Shown: positions 1 through 8,564 of the stretch, piece after piece | Position numbering within the stretch: position 1 is the first letter of the stretch | Layout: each line of letters begins with the position of its first letter | Assembly (NCBI GenBank): GCA_016215445.1 | Contig: JACRJL010000001.1 | Coordinates: 62,001-126,000 of the forward strand | Length of the DNA stretch: 64,000 nucleotides | Source: Candidatus Roizmanbacteria bacterium | GTDB lineage: Bacteria > Patescibacteriota > Microgenomatia > UBA1406 > GWC2-37-13 | Direction of reading: 5' to 3' | The notes under the pieces: generated by a model | What the model saw: the letters and a program-made list of their open reading frames with translations, nothing else | Told to the model about the DNA's origin: nothing | Databases searched by the model: none | Program-made: the position numbers and the translations under genes

Positions 1-1285
1 CATTAATGGAAATGGCATTGTAGGCCAGCGCTGCACTCAACATCTCGGTGAAGTTACTGTTATAGAGCTTAGTTACCTGATTGGCAGCTGAGGCTGTGAA
101 AGTCCATCTGGAGTGGGCGACACCGGCAACGCCATCAGTACGAGCTGTTCCTGAAACGTTACCAGATCCCCTTATTGTACATCCGTTAGAAGTTAGATTA
201 GTAGCAGGGTTATACGATCCAAGCTGGAAAGTCGTCTCTTGGCCGCTGGCACCAACAACTTTCCACTCGTAATGACTACTTGATACCGGGAAGTCTTGCC
301 AAACAAAAGTTTGATTTCTATCCCAGAAAATAGTTTCGGCAGACTGGCCGGTAGTGCCAAAGTTAAGTTTACCTGCTAGAAAATAAATTCCTTCCTGTTG
401 GACAACAATACCCCAGGCTCGAGCATTGGCATTATCAAAGGCAACATAGTCTGCCATAGTGACAGGAGCTCGACCGGTTCCGTCATTGATGGTTGAACCT
501 GTGCCGTAACGGCTAACGTCATAGACGACAGTTCCGACTTTGTTTGAAATTGTACCTGAGGCTCGGGCAGTAACTCCGAGCCTGTCAACACTGGTCAAAA
601 CAGGGCTTTGAGTAGTAAGATCTGGTGTTCCATTTATGTCGATGGCGTAATTTGTCCAACCTCTTATGCTTTCAGTGTCGCTACCTCCAAGAAACCAGGA
701 TTTTGAATTTGATGTTGCTTCCAGGAATAATAACGTGATCGAAGCTCCGGTGCCGGTACCTCCTGTAACAGTGTTAGGTGTAGTGGGTTTGGCAGTGTAA
801 AGACCTTGGGTTATAACAGAGACGGCCGTAATGACACCACCGGAAACGGTATCGACCCTGATCGTCGCGGCTGTACCAGTACCGCCGGCGACCGTCAAGG
901 TATCGCCAACTGTGTAACCTGTGCCACCGGCAGAAACAGAGACAGTATCAACTCGGCTTACAAGAGTTGGGGACGAATCTGACGAGACTACATACCCAAC
1001 GCCTTGTTTTGCCTTGGTTTGGTGGGATGGCCAGGCAATATTTTTAATCCAGACAAAGACGTGAGTAGTCGAGGCGGAAAGGTCAAGGTTGGCGGAGGCG
1101 GTGGCGGCGAGCATCATGGCAGTATTGGGAGATGTCGCGCTAAAATATGTTGCGTTAGTTCCTTCTACTTTAAGATCGTCATTAAGCGCTGCTTTGTAGA
1201 CAAAAGAACCAAGGCTGGTATAGTCAGTAGTAGTCGCCTCGGCGGCTTTTATAAGGGTGAGATCGGTGGTAAATGAACCTGGCAT
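1..1285 (-). CDS. Partial Thr/Ser/Gly-rich structural or surface protein (3' end outside window)
   Basis: This is an open reading frame that the ORF track misses because its stop lies beyond base 1. Reading the minus strand from ATG at 1285 gives 428 codons with no stop, beginning MPGSFTTDLTLIKAAEATTT. The protein has no signal peptide. Residues of about 110-185 form a glycine-threonine-rich stretch with two related segments (GGTGYTVGDTLTVAGGTGTA, then GGTGTGASI) of the kind seen in phage and surface structural proteins. The start lies 24 bp after the methyltransferase stop, so it is probably the last gene of the GT41 operon and a plausible substrate of it, which is inference. I cannot name the family. 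No other phage genes are visible in the window. Confidence 0.75.
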   Translation of the reverse strand, partial: MPGSFTTDLTLIKAAEATTTDYTSLGSFVYKAALNDDLKVEGTNATYFSATSPNTAMMLAATASANLDLSASTTHVFVWIKNIAWPSHQTKAKQGVGYVVSSDSSPTLVSRVDTVSVSAGGTGYTVGDTLTVAGGTGTAATIRVDTVSGGVITAVSVITQGLYTAKPTTPNTVTGGTGTGASITLLFLEATSNSKSWFLGGSDTESIRGWTNYAIDINGTPDLTTQSPVLTSVDRLGVTARASGTISNKVGTVVYDVSRYGTGSTINDGTGRAPVTMADYVAFDNANARAWGIVVQQEGIYFLAGKLNFGTTGQSAETIFWDRNQTFVWQDFPVSSSHYEWKVVGASGQETTFQLGSYNPATNLTSNGCTIRGSGNVSGTARTDGVAGVAHSRWTFTASAANQVTKLYNSNFTEMLSAALAYNAISIN

Positions 1286-1309
1286 ATATTTAGATTATTA
1301 AAAAACCTT

Positions 1310-3013
1310 TCAAAGCGCAAGTGCTGACTCAGCCTGTTTTAGGGATTCTTTCTCGGCTTCGGAAAGTGTTTTTAACTTTCGTCCGATATTGATCAGGTCT
1401 TTTAAAGTTTTTTTGGCGGCTTTGTGGCGTAAAAGTTTTTCCTGGGCCGCCGCAATTGAAACCATACTTCTTAAATAATCCCCGCGTCTAGTATCTTTAA
1501 GGTAGTTTTTGATGGTCTTGATATAGTCAAGGTAGCGTTTTTGCTGCCAGTAAAGTTCTCCCAGGTAGGCGTTAGCCAAAAAGCTTTTTTGGTCAGCTGC
1601 TTTTTTAAAAAATTTCTCGGCCTCTTCTAACTTTCCTTTTTCCTGTGCAGCTTTTCCTTTAATTAAATAGTAATAAATCCCCACCGTGTGTCCGTACTTT
1701 TCGAGAAGCAAGTTAACATAAAGAGCAGCATCTTGAAAAAAATTGGCTTGAAGCAAAAAAAGAGCGAGATTATTGATTAATAGATAGTCGTTTTTTACTT
1801 TTTTGGCTAAAGAGTGGTAAAGTTTGTTTATTTTTTCGGACTTTTGTTCTTGCCCCTCGGAACTTTTGAAAAGAATTGTTTTTACAATTTCCAGAAAGCT
1901 TGTGACGCGTTCTTGTAAATCGCCAACAGATTCTTTCTTAAATAGACTCTCCATCTGGGTATCATTGCCGAAACTATCAATTAACATTTCTTGTGGATAT
2001 CCAGGAGGATTTGAGGTGAGATAGTAAACTTTCTCTGCCATTTCAGCGACTTGAACAATAGTTGGGAAGTCCACGCTAAATGCCATCACCAGACCAAATT
2101 CCAGATACAAGCGTTTTTCTGATCTTCCTAATATGATGCCGAAGTCCGAGAAAAAGATAAAGCCACCCTCTTCCAGCTCTTGGATGATTTTCTTAATCAT
2201 TGTTCGTACATGGTAACTATAGTTAAAGACAAGAGGTTGGTATTTACCTCGGGATTCGACTAATTTTTTCAGATCTTCTTTTTCTTCATTACTGATGTTT
2301 AATATATCAGCGATCGGTACTATTTCAAATCTTTCTTCCAATAGTGGAAGAATTTGAGGAGTGAGGATCAACCGACGTTTGCTGTTGGGGGATAAAATAA
2401 GTTGATAAATGTCTTTTTCTTCCAAAATTTTGGGCGGGTATGAGGTAGTGTCTATTATTTGGGCGTCTTTTTTTAAAGAAGTTTGGATTAGAAATTCAAA
2501 AATTTGCCCGTCTTTAATTAAAATCTGACGTTGGTAAGAAATAGCATCGATCAGATTTGTAAAATAAACAAGCAAGGGTTTATGAGTAAATTTAGGTTTG
2601 GTGGCATCGATAACTTCAAACGTAATATGTCCTTTATGATTTTTGAAAACGCCAGATGATTTCAACTGTGAAATCATTGGTTTGGAAAAGTCGGAGAGAT
2701 GTAAAACTATCAGTTTATAAATGTTTTTATGTTCACTTTTGAGTAGATTAAGGATTCTTTTTGCCAGAATGCCAGTACCTGCCCCCAGTTCATAGATATG
2801 AATTCCATCTGGAAAGGATCGGCCCAACTTTTGTAAGTTTTTAATTCGGGCGATTAGTAACTCGGTCAAATTTTCGGCAAATTCAGGATCGGTTCGATTG
2901 GCAAAAGGGATTTTTTCAGTACTAAAAATCTCAATGCCAAAATTTTCATAGGCTTCCCGACTAATCTGAACCCGGGGAGTTTCAAATCTGCTGACAAATT
3001 TATTCAAGATCAT
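1310..3013 (-). CDS. SAM-dependent methyltransferase with C-terminal TPR-like repeats
   Basis: The 567-residue protein has a class I methyltransferase motif I near residues 95-110 (YELGAGTGILAKRIL), followed by a strand ending in LHLSDFSKPM. This layout resembles the MidA/COG1565-like group. Its C-terminal third (about 390-560) consists of helical repeats with TPR character, such as AAQEKGKLEEAEKFFKKAA. It lies 3 bp downstream of a GT4 gene and two genes after the TPR-GT41 gene, all on the same strand, so it probably modifies the same glycoprotein or its glycan. The methyl acceptor is not known. The TPR module could bind the shared substrate. There is no signal peptide or membrane segment, so a cytoplasmic location is expected. 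Confidence 0.75.
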   Translation of the reverse strand: MILNKFVSRFETPRVQISREAYENFGIEIFSTEKIPFANRTDPEFAENLTELLIARIKNLQKLGRSFPDGIHIYELGAGTGILAKRILNLLKSEHKNIYKLIVLHLSDFSKPMISQLKSSGVFKNHKGHITFEVIDATKPKFTHKPLLVYFTNLIDAISYQRQILIKDGQIFEFLIQTSLKKDAQIIDTTSYPPKILEEKDIYQLILSPNSKRRLILTPQILPLLEERFEIVPIADILNISNEEKEDLKKLVESRGKYQPLVFNYSYHVRTMIKKIIQELEEGGFIFFSDFGIILGRSEKRLYLEFGLVMAFSVDFPTIVQVAEMAEKVYYLTSNPPGYPQEMLIDSFGNDTQMESLFKKESVGDLQERVTSFLEIVKTILFKSSEGQEQKSEKINKLYHSLAKKVKNDYLLINNLALFLLQANFFQDAALYVNLLLEKYGHTVGIYYYLIKGKAAQEKGKLEEAEKFFKKAADQKSFLANAYLGELYWQQKRYLDYIKTIKNYLKDTRRGDYLRSMVSIAAAQEKLLRHKAAKKTLKDLINIGRKLKTLSEAEKESLKQAESALAL

Positions 3014-3016
3014 AGT

Positions 3017-4135
3017 TTAAATAAACATTTTAGTTAAGAATTTGTTCCATCCTTGTGCTTTTTTTGTCCAGGTGCAATTACGGTTGACGAATTTAGTTTG
3101 TTCAAAAAGTTTTTCTCCGATTTTTCCCCTATCTTTACCCAAAAATTGCTCAAGGAAAGCAATAGTTTCCCGAATAAAGTTTTCAGAATATTTATGCCAA
3201 TTTTCCTTTACGGGTATTAGTCGGGCAAATCCAGCTGTAGTTTCCGGCAAGGCACCTAAATTACTGGTTATAACTTGGCAGCCGGCGGCCATTGCTTCCA
3301 TAACCGAGATACAGGATGTTTCGGCAAAGCTGTTGGGATATGCCAAAACCGATACCTCTCCCAATTCTTTAGCCAGCTTTGGCTGGGGGATCGATCCTAT
3401 GTACTTCACCCCTTCTGTCTCCCGGCAAAGTCGGTAAAGATTGCCGTATTTTTCTTCCTCAATTTTGCCAGAGAGTTGGTAGACAGCCATACTCGAATAA
3501 ACACGAAGAACAGTTCCGGGAACAGCCCTACGGATTGCCGGGAACAGCCGAATCAAAAGATCCAGACCTCTGAATGGTGTGCTGGTATAAGTTAAGACAG
3601 GAGGTTGACTTTTTTTGGAGATAAGATTTTCTTTACCGGAAAAAAGATTTTCAAAACTCGGGGCAATGGCATTTCCGATTATCACACATTTACTTTTGTC
3701 GAGTCCGAAGGAAAAAAGGTAAGAGTCCATTTGCCACCGGCTTATTAAAACAAAGGCGTCAAAAGTTTTTTTGATTTTAGGATTTAAAAGAGACGAAACC
3801 GCCGGTTGATCGTGAGCATGTTGGGTCCACAAAACTAATTTTGCTTTTTCGTTCAAATATTTTTTCATTTCAGAACCGTGCGAAGGGGTATTCTGTACCA
3901 CTAAAACATCCAAGGACGCCAAAATGTCGTTCGGTACCTTATCAAAAGGAAGACAAAAAACCCCGCGCTTTAATGATTTTTTGGAAAAACGAGTAAATAA
4001 GATTACTTTGTGTCCGAGTTTGGCTAGATGCTCTGCCAAATAACAGATGGCTGACTCCGAACCACCTAAGGGCTTTTGATATGGAGTATCAACATCATAG
4101 ACTAGAGGGTTAAAGTTTATAAAGGCGATGTTCAT
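3017..4135 (-). CDS. Glycosyltransferase family 4 (GT-B fold)
   Basis: The 372-residue protein starts with a GT-B Rossmann segment and the LGGSESAICYLAEHLAKLGH donor/acceptor loop of GT4 enzymes. Later it carries the family's C-terminal EX7E-type region around SFAETSCISVMEAMAAGCQV (about residues 265-290). It should transfer a sugar from a nucleotide donor, but the sugar and acceptor cannot be read from the sequence. Its ATG overlaps the end of the TPR-GT41 gene by 4 bp, which points to translational coupling, and the methyltransferase follows after 3 bp. Inference: it extends or branches the glycan started by the GT41 enzyme. It is cytoplasmic, with no membrane segment. Confidence 0.85.
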   Translation of the reverse strand: MNIAFINFNPLVYDVDTPYQKPLGGSESAICYLAEHLAKLGHKVILFTRFSKKSLKRGVFCLPFDKVPNDILASLDVLVVQNTPSHGSEMKKYLNEKAKLVLWTQHAHDQPAVSSLLNPKIKKTFDAFVLISRWQMDSYLFSFGLDKSKCVIIGNAIAPSFENLFSGKENLISKKSQPPVLTYTSTPFRGLDLLIRLFPAIRRAVPGTVLRVYSSMAVYQLSGKIEEEKYGNLYRLCRETEGVKYIGSIPQPKLAKELGEVSVLAYPNSFAETSCISVMEAMAAGCQVITSNLGALPETTAGFARLIPVKENWHKYSENFIRETIAFLEQFLGKDRGKIGEKLFEQTKFVNRNCTWTKKAQGWNKFLTKMFI

Positions 4136-5922
4136 ATTTTTAAATAATCATTCCATATTTTCTCATACAATTTTTCTAAATTTTTAATAAATTTCTCGGC
4201 GTTAAACAGACTACTGGTGAGTCGATTTTTGGCGAGCTTGTTTTTCAGTTTTTTTAACTCTTTCGGTTGAGAAGCCAACTTGATCGCCAGACTTTTATAA
4301 TCATCTTTTGATTGGGTAATTAGCTCGGGAAGGCCAACAGTAGAAAGTAAACTGGCAGAAACCCTAGAGGCAAAATGATTACCCTTTAAAGTAATAACTG
4401 GCACTCCGGCCCACAAGCAGTCGCTGGTGGTGGTATGACCGTTGTAAGTAAAAGTATCAAGTCCTAAATCTGCCAAGGTCAGTCTTTCCAGGTGTTCCTC
4501 TCTTGGTATTCTTGCTGCAAAAATAATCCGACTCGGATTGATGCCTTTTTTTTTGGCTTCTTTTTTGAGATTTTCCTTGGCTAAAGAGTTTGTTTCCAGT
4601 TGCCAAAGAATGCTCCCCGGAATGGCTTTTAATATTTCCATCCAGATCGAAAACAGATCTTTTTCAATCTTGTAGGTTTGGTTAAACGAGGTAAAAACAA
4701 TTGATTTTTCCGGCAAACCAAAATCAGATTTTTTAATCTTATTTTTCGGAGTTTTTCCAGTCGTAGAGTACATTTGGTAGCAGGGTAAATACAAAGGTTT
4801 TTCTGAGTAAAATGGAATGTCTTTTTCTGGCAAAACTATTTTGTCGGCAATAATATAGTCCATGAAGTCCGCGCCGGTGGTACCGGGAAAACCTAACCAG
4901 GAAACTTGGACGGGAGAAGGGCCAAGGGCTAAAATAGCAATTTTAGAATTTTTAATATAGCCCATTAAATCAACCAAAATATCAACCTTATCTTTATAAA
5001 TTAACTTAGCCATTTCGAAGTCGCTTTTCTTTTTGATATCTCGAAAAACGTCGCTGTTTTTTTCGATATACTTTCTCCAGACACTTTTGTCATCCGGCCC
5101 AGACGAGTAAGTAAAAATATTAAATCTTTCTCGATTATGTAGTCGGAAAAGACTAAATATCAGGTGGGAAGTGGGGTGGTTGCGAAAGTCATAGGATAAA
5201 TAACCAATATTAATTTTTCGTTTGACTTTTTTTCTATCTTCAAAAGAGAAGTTTGTTTTTAAATCAGCCAGAGAATCTTTAATGGTTTTGCTCCAGTACT
5301 TGGCGACTTTAAAATTCTCTTCTGGGTCAGACTTTCGGGCAATACTGGGAAAAGGTGTTTCCAACGTCCCCTCACCAGTTTTTAGGGCTTGGGCGGTTAA
5401 CCGATTTAGTACCGCTGTCCATTTATCAACTCTTGAAAAGTCAACAATTATTTGGGAAATGTAGAGTACAAATCCGATTGCATAGGTATTATTAGGGTTA
5501 ATCTGCAAAGCCTTTTCCAGTTGCTTGATCGCCTGAGGATAGAATTCAGTCAGCATATACAACGACCCCAAGTCCACCAGCGCTGGTTCGTAATCAGGGT
5601 TTATTTGTAATGCTTTTTGGTAGTTCATTTCTGCTTGGTGAACGTTTCCTTTCCTAAAGAAGGAGTAAGCGAGTTTGTAGTATGAGACTGGATCTTGATT
5701 ATTAAGATGGATAAGTTGGCGAAAATGTTTAATTGCTCTATTGTATTTCCCAACTCTAATTTCTAAACTGCCAAGGTTATATAGTGATTTTTCATAGTTT
5801 GGGTAAAATGTCAGTGCTTTTCGAAAGGAGGATATGGCTTTTGTTAAGTTGTTATTTTTGGCTTCTATAACGCCTAAGTTGTTAAGATAAGCGGCTTTTT
5901 CAAAATTCGGTTTAATATCCAT
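4132..5922 (-). CDS. TPR-repeat O-GlcNAc transferase-like protein (GT41)
   Basis: The 596-residue protein begins with at least four TPR units (about residues 5-150, e.g. AISSFRKALTFYPNYEKSLY). The GT41 catalytic region follows: NIGYLSYDFRNHPTSHLIFS (about 237-256), a VQVSWLGFPGTTGADFMDYI segment, a FTSFNQTYKIEKDLFSIW segment and the conserved TFTYNGHTTTSDCLWAGVPV loop. The order and motifs match eukaryotic OGT and its bacterial homologues, which transfer GlcNAc or related sugars to Ser/Thr of cytoplasmic proteins. Length is normal for a compact bacterial form. It is the first gene of the minus-strand operon (GT41-GT4-methyltransferase-structural protein) and has its own -10 box nine bases before ATG. 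The protein substrate is unknown; the Thr-rich last gene is a candidate. Confidence 0.88.
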   Translation of the reverse strand: MDIKPNFEKAAYLNNLGVIEAKNNNLTKAISSFRKALTFYPNYEKSLYNLGSLEIRVGKYNRAIKHFRQLIHLNNQDPVSYYKLAYSFFRKGNVHQAEMNYQKALQINPDYEPALVDLGSLYMLTEFYPQAIKQLEKALQINPNNTYAIGFVLYISQIIVDFSRVDKWTAVLNRLTAQALKTGEGTLETPFPSIARKSDPEENFKVAKYWSKTIKDSLADLKTNFSFEDRKKVKRKINIGYLSYDFRNHPTSHLIFSLFRLHNRERFNIFTYSSGPDDKSVWRKYIEKNSDVFRDIKKKSDFEMAKLIYKDKVDILVDLMGYIKNSKIAILALGPSPVQVSWLGFPGTTGADFMDYIIADKIVLPEKDIPFYSEKPLYLPCYQMYSTTGKTPKNKIKKSDFGLPEKSIVFTSFNQTYKIEKDLFSIWMEILKAIPGSILWQLETNSLAKENLKKEAKKKGINPSRIIFAARIPREEHLERLTLADLGLDTFTYNGHTTTSDCLWAGVPVITLKGNHFASRVSASLLSTVGLPELITQSKDDYKSLAIKLASQPKELKKLKNKLAKNRLTSSLFNAEKFIKNLEKLYEKIWNDYLKI

Positions 5923-5931
5923 TTTGATCTT

Positions 5932-5941
5932 ATTATATAAT
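5932..5941. promoter_or_regulatory. Shared palindromic -10 box of a divergent gene pair
   Basis: ATTATATAAT is a perfect palindrome. It contains TATAAT on the minus strand (9 nt before the GT41 ATG at 5922) and TATAAT on the plus strand (13 nt before ATG 5955). Both genes would have very short or no leaders. Confidence 0.6.
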
Positions 5942-5954
5942 GTACAATGAAGAA

Positions 5955-8117
5955 ATGAGATTCTTCCAGATAGTTTTGCTCTTTTTTTTAGCTTTTTTTT
6001 TAGCCCAACCAGCTATCTCTACTTTAGAATCGTGTAGCGCTTCCGTCTCTCCAAATTCTGTCCCAACTTCCACTAATCAAAATTTTAGTTTTACATTGAC
6101 TAACAGCGGATCTAATCCAATTTTATTTTTTAAAGTATCTGTTCCTTCGGAAAATTTTACTCTTCAAGGACATACTATTTCCGGATGGAATGTCAATCGG
6201 AGTGAATCATATGCCATTTTTTCTGATGGAAACTTAACATCGGGTAATCAACTGAGTTTTTCTCTACAAGCGGCTATTGGTAATAGTGAGGCAGTATCAT
6301 CAAATTGGCATGTTGAGGCTAATGATGTACTATCAGGAAATGGGACAACAAATTGCGGAGGATCTTTAGGTACGGCGATTTCAGGGATTACTGACGTTAC
6401 ACCACCAACAATATCAGAGACAATTACTGTTTCTGGTGTCAATTCATCGTCAGCAACAGTTAATTGGATCACCGATGAAGAGACAACTTCCATTGTCCAT
6501 TATGGATTGACTACAGACTATGGAAGTAATGCTTCAGGTACAGGTTTGACAACTTCACATAGTGTAACTTTGTCTGGTTTAACAGTTAATACCACTTATT
6601 ATTTTTATCTTGAAAGCGCAGACAGTTCAGGTAATGCGACTACTTCGGAAGAACTATCCTTTGTTACGGCAGAAACAACAACAACCGCAGAAGTGACGCC
6701 AATTGTTATCCAAACGACAACGACAAAGACCGAGACAAAAACCGAGACAAAAACGAGCACAAAAATTATTGAAATCAGAGATACGTTGCCGCCGACAGTA
6801 ACAGTTTCGACTGATTTTGAAAAACCATTTGAACAGGCGCCAGAAATAAGCGGGCGGGCCGCCGACAAATCAAGGATAGTGGTTGTTGAGTACTCAATCG
6901 ACAACGGTGAAAACTGGTTACCGGTTGATGAAGTTCTTTCGCCCGGCCAAACTTCAACCGAATTCAGGTTTGTTCCCTCCATTTTTGACGACGGCAACTA
7001 TGAAATTAAAGTTAGGGCTCTGGACGGAGCCGGTAACTATGGCACATCAAAAGTACAGACGTTAATAATTGATCGACTTCCACCCCTAATCGGCGCCAGT
7101 TTATTTTCCTTGGGGCCTCTGATTTTGCAACCTGACAAAAACGGGACAATAGTTACCTCAACAGGAGTTGAACAAAAAATCACCCTTTCCGCGGCTGGAG
7201 GCCCAACGACAATTGATCTTTTTATAAACGACTCGATGAGTTCCCTTTCGAAATCAGTAGCGACGGGTCTCTGGTCGGGAAATGTCAAATTCACCAAATC
7301 CGGAGTTTACACGATTAAATATAAGGCTGTTGACGGTGGGGGAAATGTCACAGAAGATAATTTGGCTCGCATTATTGTCGTTCAACCTGGACAGGTATTG
7401 AATAAAAACAGCCAAAAACCAATCAAAAACGCCTCGGTCAGACTTTTTCAAAAAGACGAACTGACGCAGATCTGGTATCCATGGGACGGGTCTGCTTTCA
7501 ACCAAAATTCACCGCAGACTACAAGCGATCGCGGAATCTATAGTTATTTCTTGCCACCGGGACAGTATTATTTTAAGGTCGAAGCCCAGGGATACGACGG
7601 TGTTATGAGTCAAATCTTTAACGTTAGTTTTCCCACTCCAATTAATTCGGTTTTTCATTTAACTCCGAAAAAATTCCCGATTCAGTTTAACTGGGAAAAA
7701 GTCGACGTCGTTATCAATATTCCGGAAACGTCAGCAACAAACAGTATTAATAATTTAATTGGCAAAACTACCCAAGAATTTTCCGGCCTACGCGGTCGGC
7801 CAACCTTAATTACTTTTTTAAATACTTGGTTTCCTCTTTCTATTGAACAGATTAATCAACTGGACAGATTAAAAGATGAAAGCGGGGAGAGAATCAATAT
7901 AAATGGCATCGCCGTCCAGGAAAAGCCCGCCAAGATAGACGTTTTTTCTAAAAGAGGCGGCTATAATATTACTTTTTTAGCTGACCAGGACGGCACTTTG
8001 GCCAAACAATTTTCCGTCACCACTTTGCCGACCCATTTATTTTTGGATAGAAGAGGAACAATAATAAATATTATTACCGGTGTATTAACCGAGGCAGAGA
8101 TACTAAGTAACTTCTAA
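5955..8117 (+). CDS. Secreted FnIII / Ig-like protein with C-terminal thioredoxin fold lacking the CXXC
   Basis: I place the start at ATG 5955 rather than 5940, because the plus-strand -10 box overlaps 5940. The protein then starts with a signal peptide (MRFFQIVLLFFLAFFLAQPA). Next come an N-terminal beta domain, an FnIII domain at about 145-238 (TVNWITDEETTSIVHYGLTT), a Thr/Lys linker, two Ig-like domains, a carboxypeptidase-regulatory-like domain (about 485-565) and a TlpA/redoxin-like domain from about 605 to the end. In the last domain the usual WCxxC is replaced by NTWFPLSIEQ, while the cis-Pro segment TTLPTHLFLDRRG remains. It therefore cannot do thiol chemistry at the normal site and probably acts as a binding module. 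Expected location is extracellular or surface. Confidence 0.8.
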   Translation: MRFFQIVLLFFLAFFLAQPAISTLESCSASVSPNSVPTSTNQNFSFTLTNSGSNPILFFKVSVPSENFTLQGHTISGWNVNRSESYAIFSDGNLTSGNQLSFSLQAAIGNSEAVSSNWHVEANDVLSGNGTTNCGGSLGTAISGITDVTPPTISETITVSGVNSSSATVNWITDEETTSIVHYGLTTDYGSNASGTGLTTSHSVTLSGLTVNTTYYFYLESADSSGNATTSEELSFVTAETTTTAEVTPIVIQTTTTKTETKTETKTSTKIIEIRDTLPPTVTVSTDFEKPFEQAPEISGRAADKSRIVVVEYSIDNGENWLPVDEVLSPGQTSTEFRFVPSIFDDGNYEIKVRALDGAGNYGTSKVQTLIIDRLPPLIGASLFSLGPLILQPDKNGTIVTSTGVEQKITLSAAGGPTTIDLFINDSMSSLSKSVATGLWSGNVKFTKSGVYTIKYKAVDGGGNVTEDNLARIIVVQPGQVLNKNSQKPIKNASVRLFQKDELTQIWYPWDGSAFNQNSPQTTSDRGIYSYFLPPGQYYFKVEAQGYDGVMSQIFNVSFPTPINSVFHLTPKKFPIQFNWEKVDVVINIPETSATNSINNLIGKTTQEFSGLRGRPTLITFLNTWFPLSIEQINQLDRLKDESGERININGIAVQEKPAKIDVFSKRGGYNITFLADQDGTLAKQFSVTTLPTHLFLDRRGTIINIITGVLTEAEILSNF

Positions 8118-8150
8118 TACTAAACACTATATACTCGATTTTGAAGTAGG

Positions 8151-8549
8151 TTATTTGGACCCTGGAACAGAGTCGCGTGTGTATCCGGCGATGATTTCCT
8201 TGACCATTTTGACGACATCTTTTGGTTCGTATTCGCTTTTAACAATGTATTTGACCGCTCCTTTGGCCAGGGCAGTTTCCGCATCCTGACTTCCGGCCAG
8301 ATTAGTCAACATTATTACGGGAATTTTTTTTGTGTCGTCGTTGGCCTTGAGTTTTTCCAAGACCTGGAGGCCGTTCATCTTCGGCATCATGATATCAAGT
8401 AGTACCACATTTGGAGAAAAACTTTTTACTTTTTCTAAACCTTCTTCACCGTTTCCAGCAACTTCAACCGTATATCCTTCAAACGTAAAAACCTTCTGAT
8501 AAAGCCTGATCATCAAAGGATCATCTTCTATAATCAAAATTTTTACCAT
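8151..8549 (-). CDS. Single-domain response regulator (CheY-like receiver)
   Basis: The 132-residue protein is a complete receiver domain and nothing else. It has the acidic pocket (IIEDD near residues 6-10), the phospho-acceptor Asp in VVLLDIMMPKMNG, the switch Thr in VIMLTN and the Lys in VKYIVKSEY. There is no DNA-binding or output domain, so it should act by protein contact. It starts 15 bp after the Cache-type membrane sensor on the same strand, which suggests one transcriptional unit. A close relative is encoded at 16173-16553. The cognate kinase is probably the histidine kinase at 12343-14364, the only one in the window; this is inference. Confidence 0.92.
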   Translation of the reverse strand: MVKILIIEDDPLMIRLYQKVFTFEGYTVEVAGNGEEGLEKVKSFSPNVVLLDIMMPKMNGLQVLEKLKANDDTKKIPVIMLTNLAGSQDAETALAKGAVKYIVKSEYEPKDVVKMVKEIIAGYTRDSVPGSK

Positions 8550-8564
8550 AAAATGATCTTAACA

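Noticed and set aside
1-1285. Prophage
   Set aside because: Only one protein with phage-like repeats is seen; there is no terminase, portal, capsid, integrase or lysis gene in the window.
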